A stretch of DNA of 29,250 nt from assembly GCA_041595255.1 (NCBI GenBank), contig JBFHKR010000018.1, positions 1-29,250 on the forward strand, in the 5' to 3' direction. Source of the stretch: PGYR01 sp041595255. Lineage in GTDB: Bacteria; Bacteroidota; Ignavibacteria; Kapaibacteriales; UBA2268. Below the pieces are notes generated by a model. The model worked only from the letters and a program-made list of their open reading frames with translations. It searched no databases and was not told where the DNA came from. This document shows positions 7,896 to 15,918 of this stretch, one piece after another. Positions within the stretch are counted from its first letter, which is position 1. The number at the start of each line of letters is the position of its first letter. Made by a program: the position numbers and the translations under genes.

Positions 7896-8864
7896 TTATT
7901 CTTTGCAATATTTACTTCTATATTCGATTGGTGTCATACCAGTTATTTTTTTAAAAGTGGTTCTAAAAGCTTTATTATCAGAGTAACCTACATCATACAT
8001 TACTTCAGTTATATTCTTATTACTCAATTCGAAACTGCGCTTGGCTGCTTCTATTTTAATTCTTTGTATATATTCGAGTACCGTATTATTAGTCGCCTTT
8101 TTGAATCTTCTTTCTAGACTTCTCCTACCTAATGAAGATTTCTCAGCCAAATCTGACACAGTAATTCTATCTTTCAAATTTGACTCTATTATGTTCTGAA
8201 CTTCTAAAACTTGATTGTCATCATGATTCTTCTGTCCTTCGAACATCATAAATCTCGACTGATTGTCTCTATCTATATCAATAGCAAAGAACTTAGCCGC
8301 CAATATTGCGGTATCTCTATTCGTATATTTTTCGACTAAGTAAAGTAGTAATGCCCAATATGAATTAGCCCCACCACTTGAGTAAATGCCGTTCTCTTCT
8401 GTTATTATAGTATAATCTACTAATTCGACATCTGGGAAGAATGCTCTGAACTGATTAGCACTAACCCAATGTGAAGAACACTTTTTACCACTTAACAATC
8501 CTGTGGAAGCCAATAAAAATGAACCAACACAAAGTGAGGCCAATTCTGCCCCTTTCTCGTAGTGATTAATAAGCCAAGGTATATATTCCAAATTCTTTTC
8601 TATTGCTTTCCCAAAATCACCGCTAATTGCAGGTATTATAATCAAATCGGTTTCGCTTATTTCATCAATAGTTTTATCTACATTGACAGTATAGAGATTG
8701 TTTTCAAGTTCTATATGCTTTTTGAGACCTATCACTTCTATATCGAATAATTTTTCTTTACCTTGTTGCTTTAGGAATTGATTGACTGCACGGAACATAT
8801 AGTGAGGGTCTGCTACAGCCTCTATAACTGCAGTTTCAGGGACTATGATACTTACTTTTTTCAT
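7896..8864 (-). CDS. GlxA-type AraC regulator (DJ-1/PfpI domain + AraC HTH)
   Basis: Transcriptional regulator of 322 residues. The open frame extends about 100 codons further upstream, but that stretch has no family resemblance and overlaps the divergent gene, so I start at the ATG at 8864 (MKKVSIIVPE). Residues 1-200 are a DJ-1/PfpI-like amidotransferase fold with the nucleophile-elbow cysteine Cys112 in ELASLCVGSF and SSGGANSYW near 162-170. Residues 215-320 hold the AraC double helix-turn-helix: VSDLAEKSSLGRRSLERRFKK and ITEVMYDVGYSDNKAFRTTFK, ending TPIEYRSKY. In this family the N-terminal domain is thought to sense a small ligand. It is divergent from the SRPBCC-VOC-MATE operon across 130 bases, the classical position for a local regulator. 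Confidence 0.93.
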   Translation of the reverse strand: MKKVSIIVPETAVIEAVADPHYMFRAVNQFLKQQGKEKLFDIEVIGLKKHIELENNLYTVNVDKTIDEISETDLIIIPAISGDFGKAIEKNLEYIPWLINHYEKGAELASLCVGSFLLASTGLLSGKKCSSHWVSANQFRAFFPDVELVDYTIITEENGIYSSGGANSYWALLLYLVEKYTNRDTAILAAKFFAIDIDRDNQSRFMMFEGQKNHDDNQVLEVQNIIESNLKDRITVSDLAEKSSLGRRSLERRFKKATNNTVLEYIQRIKIEAAKRSFELSNKNITEVMYDVGYSDNKAFRTTFKKITGMTPIEYRSKYCKE

Positions 8865-8940
8865 GATTATATTATTATATGATAATTGTCGTAAATTGCC
8901 CTTAGTAATGTCGCATTTACACTGCTGCAAATTATAAAAT

Positions 8941-8970
8941 TTTGTTGAATTTTGTAATGTCTTATTTATG
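8941..8970 (+). promoter_or_regulatory. Candidate promoter of the SRPBCC-VOC-MATE operon
   Basis: TTTG (8941-8944) and TATTTATG (8963-8970, seven of eight to TAnnTTTG) are separated by 18 bases, close to the Bacteroidota -33/-7 layout, and end 24 bases before the ATG. An eight-base direct repeat GTAATGTC occurs at 8905-8912 and again at 8954-8961 inside the spacer, a possible regulator half-site. Confidence 0.45.
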
Positions 8971-8994
8971 ATTAATATAATTATGGGGTGAAAA

Positions 8995-9888
8995 ATGGCA
9001 AATTCTAAAAAAGAATTAGTGACAATAGAAGCAAAGGTAAATGCACCTATAGAAAAGGTTTGGGATGTATGGACAGGTCCAGAACATATAATAAAATGGA
9101 ACGCAGCTTCTGAAGATTGGCACACAACATCTGCTGAGAATGATTTGAGAATAGGAGGTAGATTCAATTCAAGAATGGAAGCGAAAGATGGTTCGTTCGG
9201 ATTCGATTTTAGTGGTGTTTACAATGAAGTTGACGAACATGAAAGAATAGTTTATACATTGGATGATGGAAGAAAAGTATGGACTACTTTTACTAAAATT
9301 GAAGGTGGAACTGAAGTGATTTCTACATTTGAAGCAGAAAATGAGAATCCAATAGAAATGCAAAAAACTGGATGGCAAAGTATACTTGATACATTCAAAA
9401 AGTATGTCGAAACACCTAGGAACTGGGTAAAACTGAAGTTTGATGTTAATATAAATGCACCAATCGATACCGTTTACTCTAGTATGATATCTAAAGACAC
9501 ATATAGTCAATGGACTGCAGAATTTAACCCTTCTTCTAGCTTCAAAGGTAGTTGGGATAAAGGCTCAAAAATCTTATTCGTTGGTTGTGATGCAGAAGGG
9601 AATGAAGAAGGTATGGTAAGCCGAATAAAAGAAAACATACCAAATAAGTTTATCTCAATTGAACATCTCGGTTTACTGAAAGGTAGAGAAGAAATCACTT
9701 CTGGTGTAGAAGTCGAAAAATGGGCTGGTGGATTAGAAAATTATTATTTCTATTCAGAAGGTAATAAAACTAAAGTAGAAGTTATTTGTGATTCTTATCC
9801 TGAATATGATGAATATTTCTCTGCTATGTGGCCTAAAGCACTTAACAAACTAAAAGAAATTAGTGAGAATAGTGGAGGTTCGAAATGA
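8995..9888 (+). CDS. Double SRPBCC (AHSA1-like) domain protein
   Basis: 297 residues made of two START/SRPBCC-fold domains in tandem, each normally a protein of about 145 residues. Domain 1 spans ~5-140: VTIEAKVNAPIEKVWDVWT, then KWNAASEDWH, LRIGGRF, GSFGFDFSGVY, YTLDDGRKV, and GWQSILDTFKKYVE. Domain 2 spans ~143-292: VKLKFDVNINAPIDTVYSSM, SQWTAEFNPSSSFKGSWDKG, KFISIEHLG, and MWPKALNKLKE. The domains are distant from each other, so this is a fusion of two subfamilies or an old duplication. The fold makes a deep hydrophobic cavity that binds small ligands; no catalytic role can be assigned. It is first in the operon; its stop overlaps the next start (ATGA at 9885). Confidence 0.9.
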   Translation: MANSKKELVTIEAKVNAPIEKVWDVWTGPEHIIKWNAASEDWHTTSAENDLRIGGRFNSRMEAKDGSFGFDFSGVYNEVDEHERIVYTLDDGRKVWTTFTKIEGGTEVISTFEAENENPIEMQKTGWQSILDTFKKYVETPRNWVKLKFDVNINAPIDTVYSSMISKDTYSQWTAEFNPSSSFKGSWDKGSKILFVGCDAEGNEEGMVSRIKENIPNKFISIEHLGLLKGREEITSGVEVEKWAGGLENYYFYSEGNKTKVEVICDSYPEYDEYFSAMWPKALNKLKEISENSGGSK

Positions 9889-10724
9889 GTGTATGCCTTC
9901 ACCCTTGTCTTTGGTTCGACGGTAACGCAAAAGAGGCAGCAGATCTGTATTGCTCTGTATTCGATAGTTCAACTATTAAATCTGAAAATCCATTTGTTGT
10001 TATGTTCGATTTACTCGGACAGACATTTATGGGATTGAATGGAGGTGATACTCATAAGATAAATCCTTCTATCTCATTTATGGTGACTTACCAAAATGAA
10101 GAAGAAATACGTAACGCATGGGAGCTATTATCTATTAAAGGTAATGTACTGATGCCTTTAGATAAATACGATTGGAGCGAATGTTACGGTTGGGTTGAAG
10201 ATAAATTTGGCGTCAATTGGCAACTTTATCTTGGTGAAAAGCAAGATACGGAGCAAAGAATTTCACCGACATTAATGTTTGTTAGTGAGCAAAACGGTAA
10301 AGCTGAACAAGCTATCAATTATTATACATCTATATTTGATAATTCTAACATCCGGGGTATATTGAAATACAATAACGGTGATGATGATATTGAAGGTAAT
10401 GTAAAGCATGCTCAATTTTCACTTAACGGCTATACTATGATGGCAATGGATAGTTCTGCTGATCATAAATTCCAATTTAGCGAAGGTGTATCAATCGTTA
10501 TTACTTGTGACACACAAGATGAGATAGATTACTATTGGGATAAGTTGAAAGATGGTGGTAGAGAGGATAAATGTGGGTGGCTCAAAGATCAATTTGGTGT
10601 TTCATGGCAGGTTGTGCCAAGAATATTAGGCGAGTTAATGTCTGATCCTATAAAATCACCAAGAGTTGTTGATACTTTTATGAATATGACTAAATTGGAT
10701 ATTGAAAAATTAAAGAATGCATAA
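9885..10724 (+). CDS. Double VOC (PhnB/glyoxalase-like) domain protein
   Basis: 279 residues built from two PhnB-type vicinal-oxygen-chelate domains. Domain 1 spans ~4-117: HPCLWFDGNAKEAADLYCSVF at the start and YGWVEDKFGVNWQLYL at the end. Domain 2 spans ~126-250: ISPTLMFV, AEQAINYYTSIFDNSNI, and CGWLKDQFGVSWQVVP, with a helical tail (VDTFMNMTKLDIEKLKNA). PhnB-like proteins are usually single-domain dimers, so this should fold as a pseudo-dimer. VOC enzymes include glyoxalases, dioxygenases and antibiotic-binding proteins; the metal ligands cannot be assigned with confidence, so it could be an enzyme or a binding protein. Its start overlaps the SRPBCC gene by four bases, with GAGG upstream; the MATE gene begins right after its stop. 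Confidence 0.9.
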   Translation: MSVCLHPCLWFDGNAKEAADLYCSVFDSSTIKSENPFVVMFDLLGQTFMGLNGGDTHKINPSISFMVTYQNEEEIRNAWELLSIKGNVLMPLDKYDWSECYGWVEDKFGVNWQLYLGEKQDTEQRISPTLMFVSEQNGKAEQAINYYTSIFDNSNIRGILKYNNGDDDIEGNVKHAQFSLNGYTMMAMDSSADHKFQFSEGVSIVITCDTQDEIDYYWDKLKDGGREDKCGWLKDQFGVSWQVVPRILGELMSDPIKSPRVVDTFMNMTKLDIEKLKNA

Positions 10725-12155
10725 ATGAATATTGAAAATCAGAATGTAGAATCGCTCCCACCAATAGTCAAGAAATCCTTTTGGGAGAATCTAAAAGACG
10801 CAATAAAAGGAACCGAAGCCGACTACACAACTATTAGTATCAGAAAAGCTATATTTCTATTAGCAATTCCTATGATACTTGAATTAGTAATGGAGTCAAC
10901 TTTTGCTGTAGTCGATATATATTTTGTCGGGAAATTGGGAGCCTCTGCTATAGCTACTGTTGGTCTGACAGAAACTTACCTTTTTATACTTTACTCTGTT
11001 GCTATGGGGCTATCTATGGCAGTCACGGCTATCATAGCAAGGCGTACAGGAGAGAAAAATACTAGTGAGTCTGGAAATGCAGCTGTCCAATCCATAATTC
11101 TTGGGTTAATAGCTGCTTTGCCACTTACTATAGGTGGTATTTTCTTTGCTAAAGATTTACTTGCACTAATGGGCGCTGATGCTTGGAGTATAAATGAGGG
11201 TTACAAATATACTCAATATATGCTAGGAGGAAATGCTGTTATTGTTCTTTTATTTGTTATCAATGCAATTTTCCGAGGAGCAGGAGATGCTGCTATAGCG
11301 ATGAGAGTACTATGGATAGCAAATATAATAAATATTGGACTAGATCCACTTCTTATCTTCGGTTGGGGGATTATACCTGCTTTCGGGATAGAAGGTGCTG
11401 CTATGGCAACTAATATAGGCCGAGGTATTGGCGTAGCAGTACAATTATGGGTACTATTCAAAGGTGGTAAACATATTAAGGTAACCATTTCTCAGCTTTA
11501 TGTTGATTCGAAAATAATGCTTAACATTGTCAAAACTTCACTAGGTGGCATTGGACAGATGATAATTGCTATGACTTCTTGGGTTTTTCTTATTAGAATA
11601 CTCTCTGAATTGGGGGCTGAAACTGTAGCTGGTTCTACTATAGCAATTAGAATTATGATGTTTACTATGATGCCTGCATGGGGTTTATCGAATGCTGCCG
11701 CTACTCTAGTAGGACAGAATCTGGGGGCAGGAGAACCCGATAGAGCAGAAAAATCAGTTTGGAAAATCGGATTCTATAATATGATATTTCTCGTTCTAGT
11801 TTCAATAGTTTATTTCTTTTATAACGAAGATTTAATGAGACTATTCTCTGATGATGCTCGAGTAATAGCAGTAGGTGCCGAATGGATACAGATAGTATCC
11901 TATGGCTATTTCATCTATGGATGGTGGATGGTATCAGTACAAGCATTCAATGGCTCTGGAGATACTAAAACCCCAACATTAATCAACGTAGTTTTCTTTT
12001 GGCTGTTCCAAATTCCACTCGCTTATAGCTTAGCTATTATTTTTGATTGGCAAGAATCGGGTGTGTTCTGGGGTATGTTCATCTCCGAAATAGGCGTCGG
12101 TCTATTCACTCTCTGGCTCTTCACCAAAGGAAAATGGAAGGAAACTAAGGTATAG
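10725..12155 (+). CDS. MATE family multidrug/toxin exporter
   Basis: Inner-membrane Na+- or H+-coupled exporter of organic cations and other small toxic molecules. 476 residues with about 12 hydrophobic segments after a hydrophilic N-terminus of ~40 residues. MATE hallmarks appear in both halves: AIPMILELVMESTFAVVDIYFVG near 45-67, INAIFRGAGDAAIAM near 180-195, and GLSNAAATLVGQNLGAGEP near 321-340. Its ATG directly abuts the TAA of the double-VOC gene, so it is the third member of the operon. This suggests that the two small-molecule-binding proteins and the exporter handle the same or related compounds, under the divergent GlxA-type regulator. No terminator is evident after it. Confidence 0.95.
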   Translation: MNIENQNVESLPPIVKKSFWENLKDAIKGTEADYTTISIRKAIFLLAIPMILELVMESTFAVVDIYFVGKLGASAIATVGLTETYLFILYSVAMGLSMAVTAIIARRTGEKNTSESGNAAVQSIILGLIAALPLTIGGIFFAKDLLALMGADAWSINEGYKYTQYMLGGNAVIVLLFVINAIFRGAGDAAIAMRVLWIANIINIGLDPLLIFGWGIIPAFGIEGAAMATNIGRGIGVAVQLWVLFKGGKHIKVTISQLYVDSKIMLNIVKTSLGGIGQMIIAMTSWVFLIRILSELGAETVAGSTIAIRIMMFTMMPAWGLSNAAATLVGQNLGAGEPDRAEKSVWKIGFYNMIFLVLVSIVYFFYNEDLMRLFSDDARVIAVGAEWIQIVSYGYFIYGWWMVSVQAFNGSGDTKTPTLINVVFFWLFQIPLAYSLAIIFDWQESGVFWGMFISEIGVGLFTLWLFTKGKWKETKV

Positions 12156-12182
12156 GTATATCTTTACTCGCTATGGATTGTA

Positions 12183-12203
12183 GAGACGTAATGCTTACGT
12201 CTC
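12183..12203. repeat. Palindrome GAGACGTAA-TGC-TTACGTCTC
   Basis: A perfect nine-base inverted repeat with a three-base loop, 28 bases after the MATE stop. No T run follows on either strand, so it is not a standard terminator. From memory, palindromes of the GTAGAGACG...CGTCTCTAC type are dispersed in many cyanobacterial and Bacteroidota genomes, so this may be one copy of such an element. Confidence 0.7.
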
Positions 12204-12232
12204 CGAATCCCAAGCCCGTTGTCGTGACCTCA

Positions 12233-12261
12233 CTCTTCTAACGTCATAGGCGTTAGAAGAG
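12233..12261. repeat. Palindrome with 11-base arms CTCTTCTAACG/CGTTAGAAGAG
   Basis: Perfect 11-base arms (12233-12243 and 12251-12261) enclose a seven-base loop; two further pairs can close inside it. It lies 30 bases after the first palindrome, in a stretch visibly richer in G+C than its surroundings (12205-12280). No T tract follows on either strand. The gap 12156-12359 holds nothing else I can identify. Confidence 0.7.
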
Positions 12262-12359
12262 CCCAGGAGAACTGCGAACTATTTCAATAAATCACGGAAC
12301 CGTAGATTAATTTGGTTTTGGATTAAAATTTAATACTTTCTATGATAAGGACTCAGTCT

Positions 12360-13730
12360 CTATTTCTCTATCTCTACGAATAGAGTAGCTGAGTTTGAAC
12401 TTACTACTTTTGCTTTAAGCAAATCACCTTCTTGTTCACCATTGTATGGGAAAATACACATTTTGTTAGTGTCACTTCTGCCTTGCCACATTTCTTCTTT
12501 TTTCTTGCTCGGTCCTTCGACTAATATCTCGTGAGTTTTACCGACTTCAGCGGCGTTGATTTCTCCGGCTATAGCACGTTGCTGATGAATTATTTCTTCT
12601 AATCTCCTTGTCTTTACCTCTTCTGGTACATCATCTGGATATTTTTTCTCAGCTAGAGTATTTCCTCTCTCTGAATATTTGAACATAAACGCACCGTCGT
12701 ATCTGACTTCCTTCATCAAATCAAGTGTCATTTGATGGTCTTCTTCAGTTTCAGTACAATAACCAGAAATAATATCTGTGGAAAGTGCTACACCTGGTAC
12801 ATGCTTTCTTATCATTGCTATTCTTTCTAGATACTCATCTGCTGTATAATCACGTCGCATTTTTTTTAGGATTTTGCTACTTCCAGACTGTACTGGTAAA
12901 TGGATAAAATTGCAAATATTATCATAATTCTGATGTGCATATATAAGCTCATCACTCATATCGTGAGGATGACTTGTGGAATATCTAATTCTCAGATAAG
13001 GTAGAGCTTGAGCTATTCCTTCTAATAGTTTAGGGAAGTCTTTTCCTGCTTTTTTATCATTATAACTGTTTACGTTTTGTCCTAATAGAGTTACTTCTTT
13101 TACTCCACTTTCATAAAGTCCAATCGTTTGTTGAAGTATTGACTCATAACTACTGGATCTCTCTCGTCCTCTAGTATAAGGGACTACACAGAAAGCACAG
13201 AAATTATTACAACCTCTCATAATAGACAACCAAGCACTAACCCCTTCAGTCCTTAGTGGAGTTATATCTTCATAAGTTTCAACTTTGCTTAATTCTACTG
13301 CTACGCCTTGCTCACCTCTGATTGCCTCGTTTATCAATGACGGTAGCGAGCGATACTCATCAGGACCCACAACAATACTAACTAGGTCTCGTTCTCCAAT
13401 TAGTTTTGTCTTCAATCTTTCGGCCATACAGCCTAATATTCCAACTACTAATTTGAACTTTCTTTTTTTATAACGACGTAAATGTGATAATCTATGGAAT
13501 ATTTTTTGTTCAGCATTTTCTCTAATTGAACATGTATTAAGTAATATTACATCCGCGTTATCTGCAGTATCTGTAATAGCAAAACCATCATTAGCCAAAA
13601 TAGAAGCCACAACTTCGGAGTCAGCAATATTCATCTGACATCCATAAGTTTCTATGTAAACTTTCTTTGCTTTTGGATTTTTGTTATTCGTTTCTACCTG
13701 CTTTTTGGGACTCATTATATCAATATACAT
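12360..13730 (-). CDS. miaB: tRNA-2-methylthio-N6-dimethylallyladenosine synthase MiaB
   Basis: Radical-SAM methylthiotransferase that converts i6A37 to ms2i6A37 in tRNAs reading UNN codons. 456 residues. The N-terminal UPF0004 domain carries its three cluster cysteines Cys31 (YGCQMN), Cys67 (NTCSIREN) and Cys101 (ILGCMAERL). The radical-SAM cluster motif CxxxCxxC is Cys174, Cys178 and Cys181 in RGCNNFCAFCVVPYTRG. The TRAM RNA-binding domain fills the last ~65 residues (THEILVEGPSKK, ending LFVEIEK). I keep the first ATG (13730) because AAGG lies before it, while the in-frame ATG at 13715 has no such site. YGCQMN and CVVPYTRGRE favour MiaB over RimO or MtaB. It has its own promoter-like sequence upstream. 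Confidence 0.96.
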   Translation of the reverse strand: MYIDIMSPKKQVETNNKNPKAKKVYIETYGCQMNIADSEVVASILANDGFAITDTADNADVILLNTCSIRENAEQKIFHRLSHLRRYKKRKFKLVVGILGCMAERLKTKLIGERDLVSIVVGPDEYRSLPSLINEAIRGEQGVAVELSKVETYEDITPLRTEGVSAWLSIMRGCNNFCAFCVVPYTRGRERSSSYESILQQTIGLYESGVKEVTLLGQNVNSYNDKKAGKDFPKLLEGIAQALPYLRIRYSTSHPHDMSDELIYAHQNYDNICNFIHLPVQSGSSKILKKMRRDYTADEYLERIAMIRKHVPGVALSTDIISGYCTETEEDHQMTLDLMKEVRYDGAFMFKYSERGNTLAEKKYPDDVPEEVKTRRLEEIIHQQRAIAGEINAAEVGKTHEILVEGPSKKKEEMWQGRSDTNKMCIFPYNGEQEGDLLKAKVVSSNSATLFVEIEK

Positions 13731-13774
13731 CTCAAATACCTTATTTTGCTTGTTTTTAGTTATTCCAATAGCTC

Positions 13775-13807
13775 CAAAAATAAGAATAAATTGACTATAA
13801 AGTCAAG
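13775..13807 (-). promoter_or_regulatory. Candidate miaB promoter with overlapping inverted repeat
   Basis: On the minus strand a -33-like CTTG (13804-13807) and a perfect -7 box TATTTTTG (13775-13782) are 21 bases apart. An inverted repeat TTGACT/AGTCAA (13791-13796 and 13801-13806, four-base loop) covers the spacer and -33 box. It could be an operator, or a weak terminator stem for the E1 gene that ends at 13827. Confidence 0.45.
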
Positions 13808-13826
13808 TTACTCAGTTTAAAAGCTT

Positions 13827-15824
13827 TTAGTAGTTTAATAAATAATCTAGTTTGTTTTCCAATCTTGCATTCGGAAGAAAGTTAGCTTCCAAATCATCAG
13901 CAAATGGAACTGGAGTATCCAAAGAGCCTACTCTAACAATCGGTGCATCTAGATAATCGAATAGATTTTCATTTATATATGCTGATAATTCTGCAATTAC
14001 TCCACCAGTAATTGTGTCTTCTTGTAATAGTAGTACTCTATTAGTTTTTTTCACTGTTTCTTCTATTATCTCTTTATCAAATGGTAGTAGTGTTCTCAAG
14101 TCAACTATCTCCACATCTAACCCTTTGCGTTCAACTAATTCTCTTGCCCAATGTACTCCGTATCCATAAGTAATAATACATGCTGAATGGCCACGTGTAA
14201 CATAACTGCCTTTACCTATTTCTATACTGTATATATCATCATATATTTCTTCTTTGATCTTTCTATATAGTGCTTTATGTTCGAAGAAAAGTACAGGATT
14301 TTCCTCATTGATACTAGCAACTAATAACCCTTTCGCATCTGTTGGATTTGATGGGTAAACCAACTTGAGACCAGGAGTTTGAAAAAACCACCCTTCAGTA
14401 GATTGGGAGTGAAATGGTCCCGCACCTACACCTGCACCTGTTGGCATTCTTATAAGTACATCTGCATTTTGACCCCAACGATAGTTAAGTTTAGCCAAAT
14501 TGTTTACGATTTGATTGAAACCACAAGTTACAAAGTCTGAGAATTGCATTTCAACAATAGGTTTATAGCCCTCTATAGCTAAACCCAAGGCTGCACCTAT
14601 TGCTCCTGATTCAATAATAGGTGTATTTCTAACTCTTTCTCGCCCGAACTTATCTAAAAAGCCTTGTGTTACTTTGAATGCACCACCATATTCTGCTATG
14701 TCTTGCCCCATTAACAATACTTTGTTGTCATGTTCCATTGCTTGATACAAACCATCTGAGATTGCTTCAATGAATCGTTTTTCAGTTTTCTTGTCAGACT
14801 TTGGACTAATTGCTATATGAGGACTAGATTTATATACATCTGCATATTCAGTTTTTGTATCTACTGTTATGTTTGGTTCATCAAACGCACTTTCAACAGC
14901 TTCATCAATATACTCAGAGAACTCGCTTCTTATTTTCTTTACATCTTCCTCAGATATAGTTTTAGTTTGGAGTAGATATTCTTCATATCTTACTACAGGG
15001 TCTTTTTTATCCCATTCTACAAATAGTTCTTGAGGAATGTATTTAGTTCCAGATGACTCTTCATGTCCTCTCATTCTAAATGTAATACATTCCAATAATA
15101 CAGGTTCAGGATTCTTTCTCATAGAGGTCATTATTTCCTTTACAGTTTCATATACCTCTAATATATTATTTCCATCTATTTTCTTTGCTTTTATCCCATA
15201 TCCCGGCCCTTTCGAAACAAAGTCTTTCATAGCAAATTGTTCAGAGCTAGGAGTAGATAAACCGTATCCATTATTCTCTACTAAAAATAGCACAGGTAAT
15301 TTCCATACTGCTGCTAAGTTTAAAGCTTCGTGAAATTCGCCTTCACTAGTTCCACCATCTCCTGTAAATACGAGAGTCCCTTTCTGTTCAGAATTTAACT
15401 TCTTTGCTAATGAGAGCCCGTTTGCAATACTTAATTGAGGGCCAAGATGAGAAATCATTCCAATTATTCTGTCTTCTATACTACCGAAGTGGAATGAACG
15501 ATCTCTACCTTTAGTATAACCATTTGCTTTCCCCTGAAACTGAGAGAATAATCTTTTTAATGGCATATTACGACTAGTGAACACACCTAGATTACGATGC
15601 ATTGGCAATATAAACTCATCGTCTAACATAGCCAATGTAGAGCCAACTGAGATTGCTTCTTGACCAATACCCGAAAACCACTTAGATATTCGATTTTGGC
15701 GCAAAAGTAATATCATCTTTTCCTCTATCATTCGAGGTAATAGTATATTACGATAGAGTATTAACTTTTCGTCTTTATTTGTTTTAAACTTATTATAATC
15801 AAAGGGTTTGCTTTTTGAAGACAT
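13827..15824 (-). CDS. 2-oxo acid dehydrogenase E1, fused alpha and beta subunits
   Basis: Thiamine-diphosphate-dependent decarboxylase that feeds the E2 acyltransferase of a pyruvate or branched-chain 2-oxo acid dehydrogenase complex. 665 residues. The alpha half (~20-330) shows GIGQEAISVGS, the ThDP/Mg motif GDGGTSEG at 155-162 ending VENN at 182-185, and RMRGHEESSG near 251-260. The beta half (~349-665) shows the catalytic glutamate Glu405 (PIIESG), the histidine His472 (GPFHSQSTEGWF) and PSNPTDAKGL. In many bacteria the halves are separate genes; the single-chain form is common in Bacteroidota. No E2 or E3 gene is nearby, so the substrate cannot be fixed; similarity to bkdA/bkdB and to pdhA/pdhB is about equal by eye. 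A repeat-rich leader precedes it. Confidence 0.94.
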   Translation of the reverse strand: MSSKSKPFDYNKFKTNKDEKLILYRNILLPRMIEEKMILLLRQNRISKWFSGIGQEAISVGSTLAMLDDEFILPMHRNLGVFTSRNMPLKRLFSQFQGKANGYTKGRDRSFHFGSIEDRIIGMISHLGPQLSIANGLSLAKKLNSEQKGTLVFTGDGGTSEGEFHEALNLAAVWKLPVLFLVENNGYGLSTPSSEQFAMKDFVSKGPGYGIKAKKIDGNNILEVYETVKEIMTSMRKNPEPVLLECITFRMRGHEESSGTKYIPQELFVEWDKKDPVVRYEEYLLQTKTISEEDVKKIRSEFSEYIDEAVESAFDEPNITVDTKTEYADVYKSSPHIAISPKSDKKTEKRFIEAISDGLYQAMEHDNKVLLMGQDIAEYGGAFKVTQGFLDKFGRERVRNTPIIESGAIGAALGLAIEGYKPIVEMQFSDFVTCGFNQIVNNLAKLNYRWGQNADVLIRMPTGAGVGAGPFHSQSTEGWFFQTPGLKLVYPSNPTDAKGLLVASINEENPVLFFEHKALYRKIKEEIYDDIYSIEIGKGSYVTRGHSACIITYGYGVHWARELVERKGLDVEIVDLRTLLPFDKEIIEETVKKTNRVLLLQEDTITGGVIAELSAYINENLFDYLDAPIVRVGSLDTPVPFADDLEANFLPNARLENKLDYLLNY

Positions 15825-15850
15825 AATTTTCTGAATATTACAAAAAAATA

Positions 15851-15892
15851 AAGCATAATCTAAGCATAATCTTTTTAATTTAAGCTTAGATT
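15851..15892. repeat. Direct and inverted repeats upstream of the E1 gene
   Basis: AAGCATAATCT is repeated head to tail without a gap (15851-15861, 15862-15872). AATCTAAGC (15857-15865) recurs inverted as GCTTAGATT (15884-15892). All lie 27-68 bases before the E1 start. This could be a regulator-binding array for E1, or, read leftward with the following TTTATTTTTTT, a terminator for the PH-domain gene that ends at 15919. Confidence 0.55.
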
Positions 15893-15918
15893 TATCTAAT
15901 ATGACTTAGGTTATTTGA

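Noticed and set aside
8865..9167. An in-frame N-terminal extension of about 100 codons for the GlxA-type regulator.
   Set aside because: It overlaps the divergent SRPBCC gene, lacks any family resemblance, and the DJ-1/PfpI fold begins exactly at the ATG at 8864.
12183..12261. The two palindromes as bidirectional terminators for MATE and miaB.
   Set aside because: Neither stem is followed by a T tract on either strand, unlike the clear terminators of topA, clpB, dnaA and the M16 gene.
12156..12359. A tRNA or small structured RNA gene in the palindrome-bearing gap.
   Set aside because: No cloverleaf, T-arm consensus or CCA end could be assembled; the pairing is explained by two simple hairpins.
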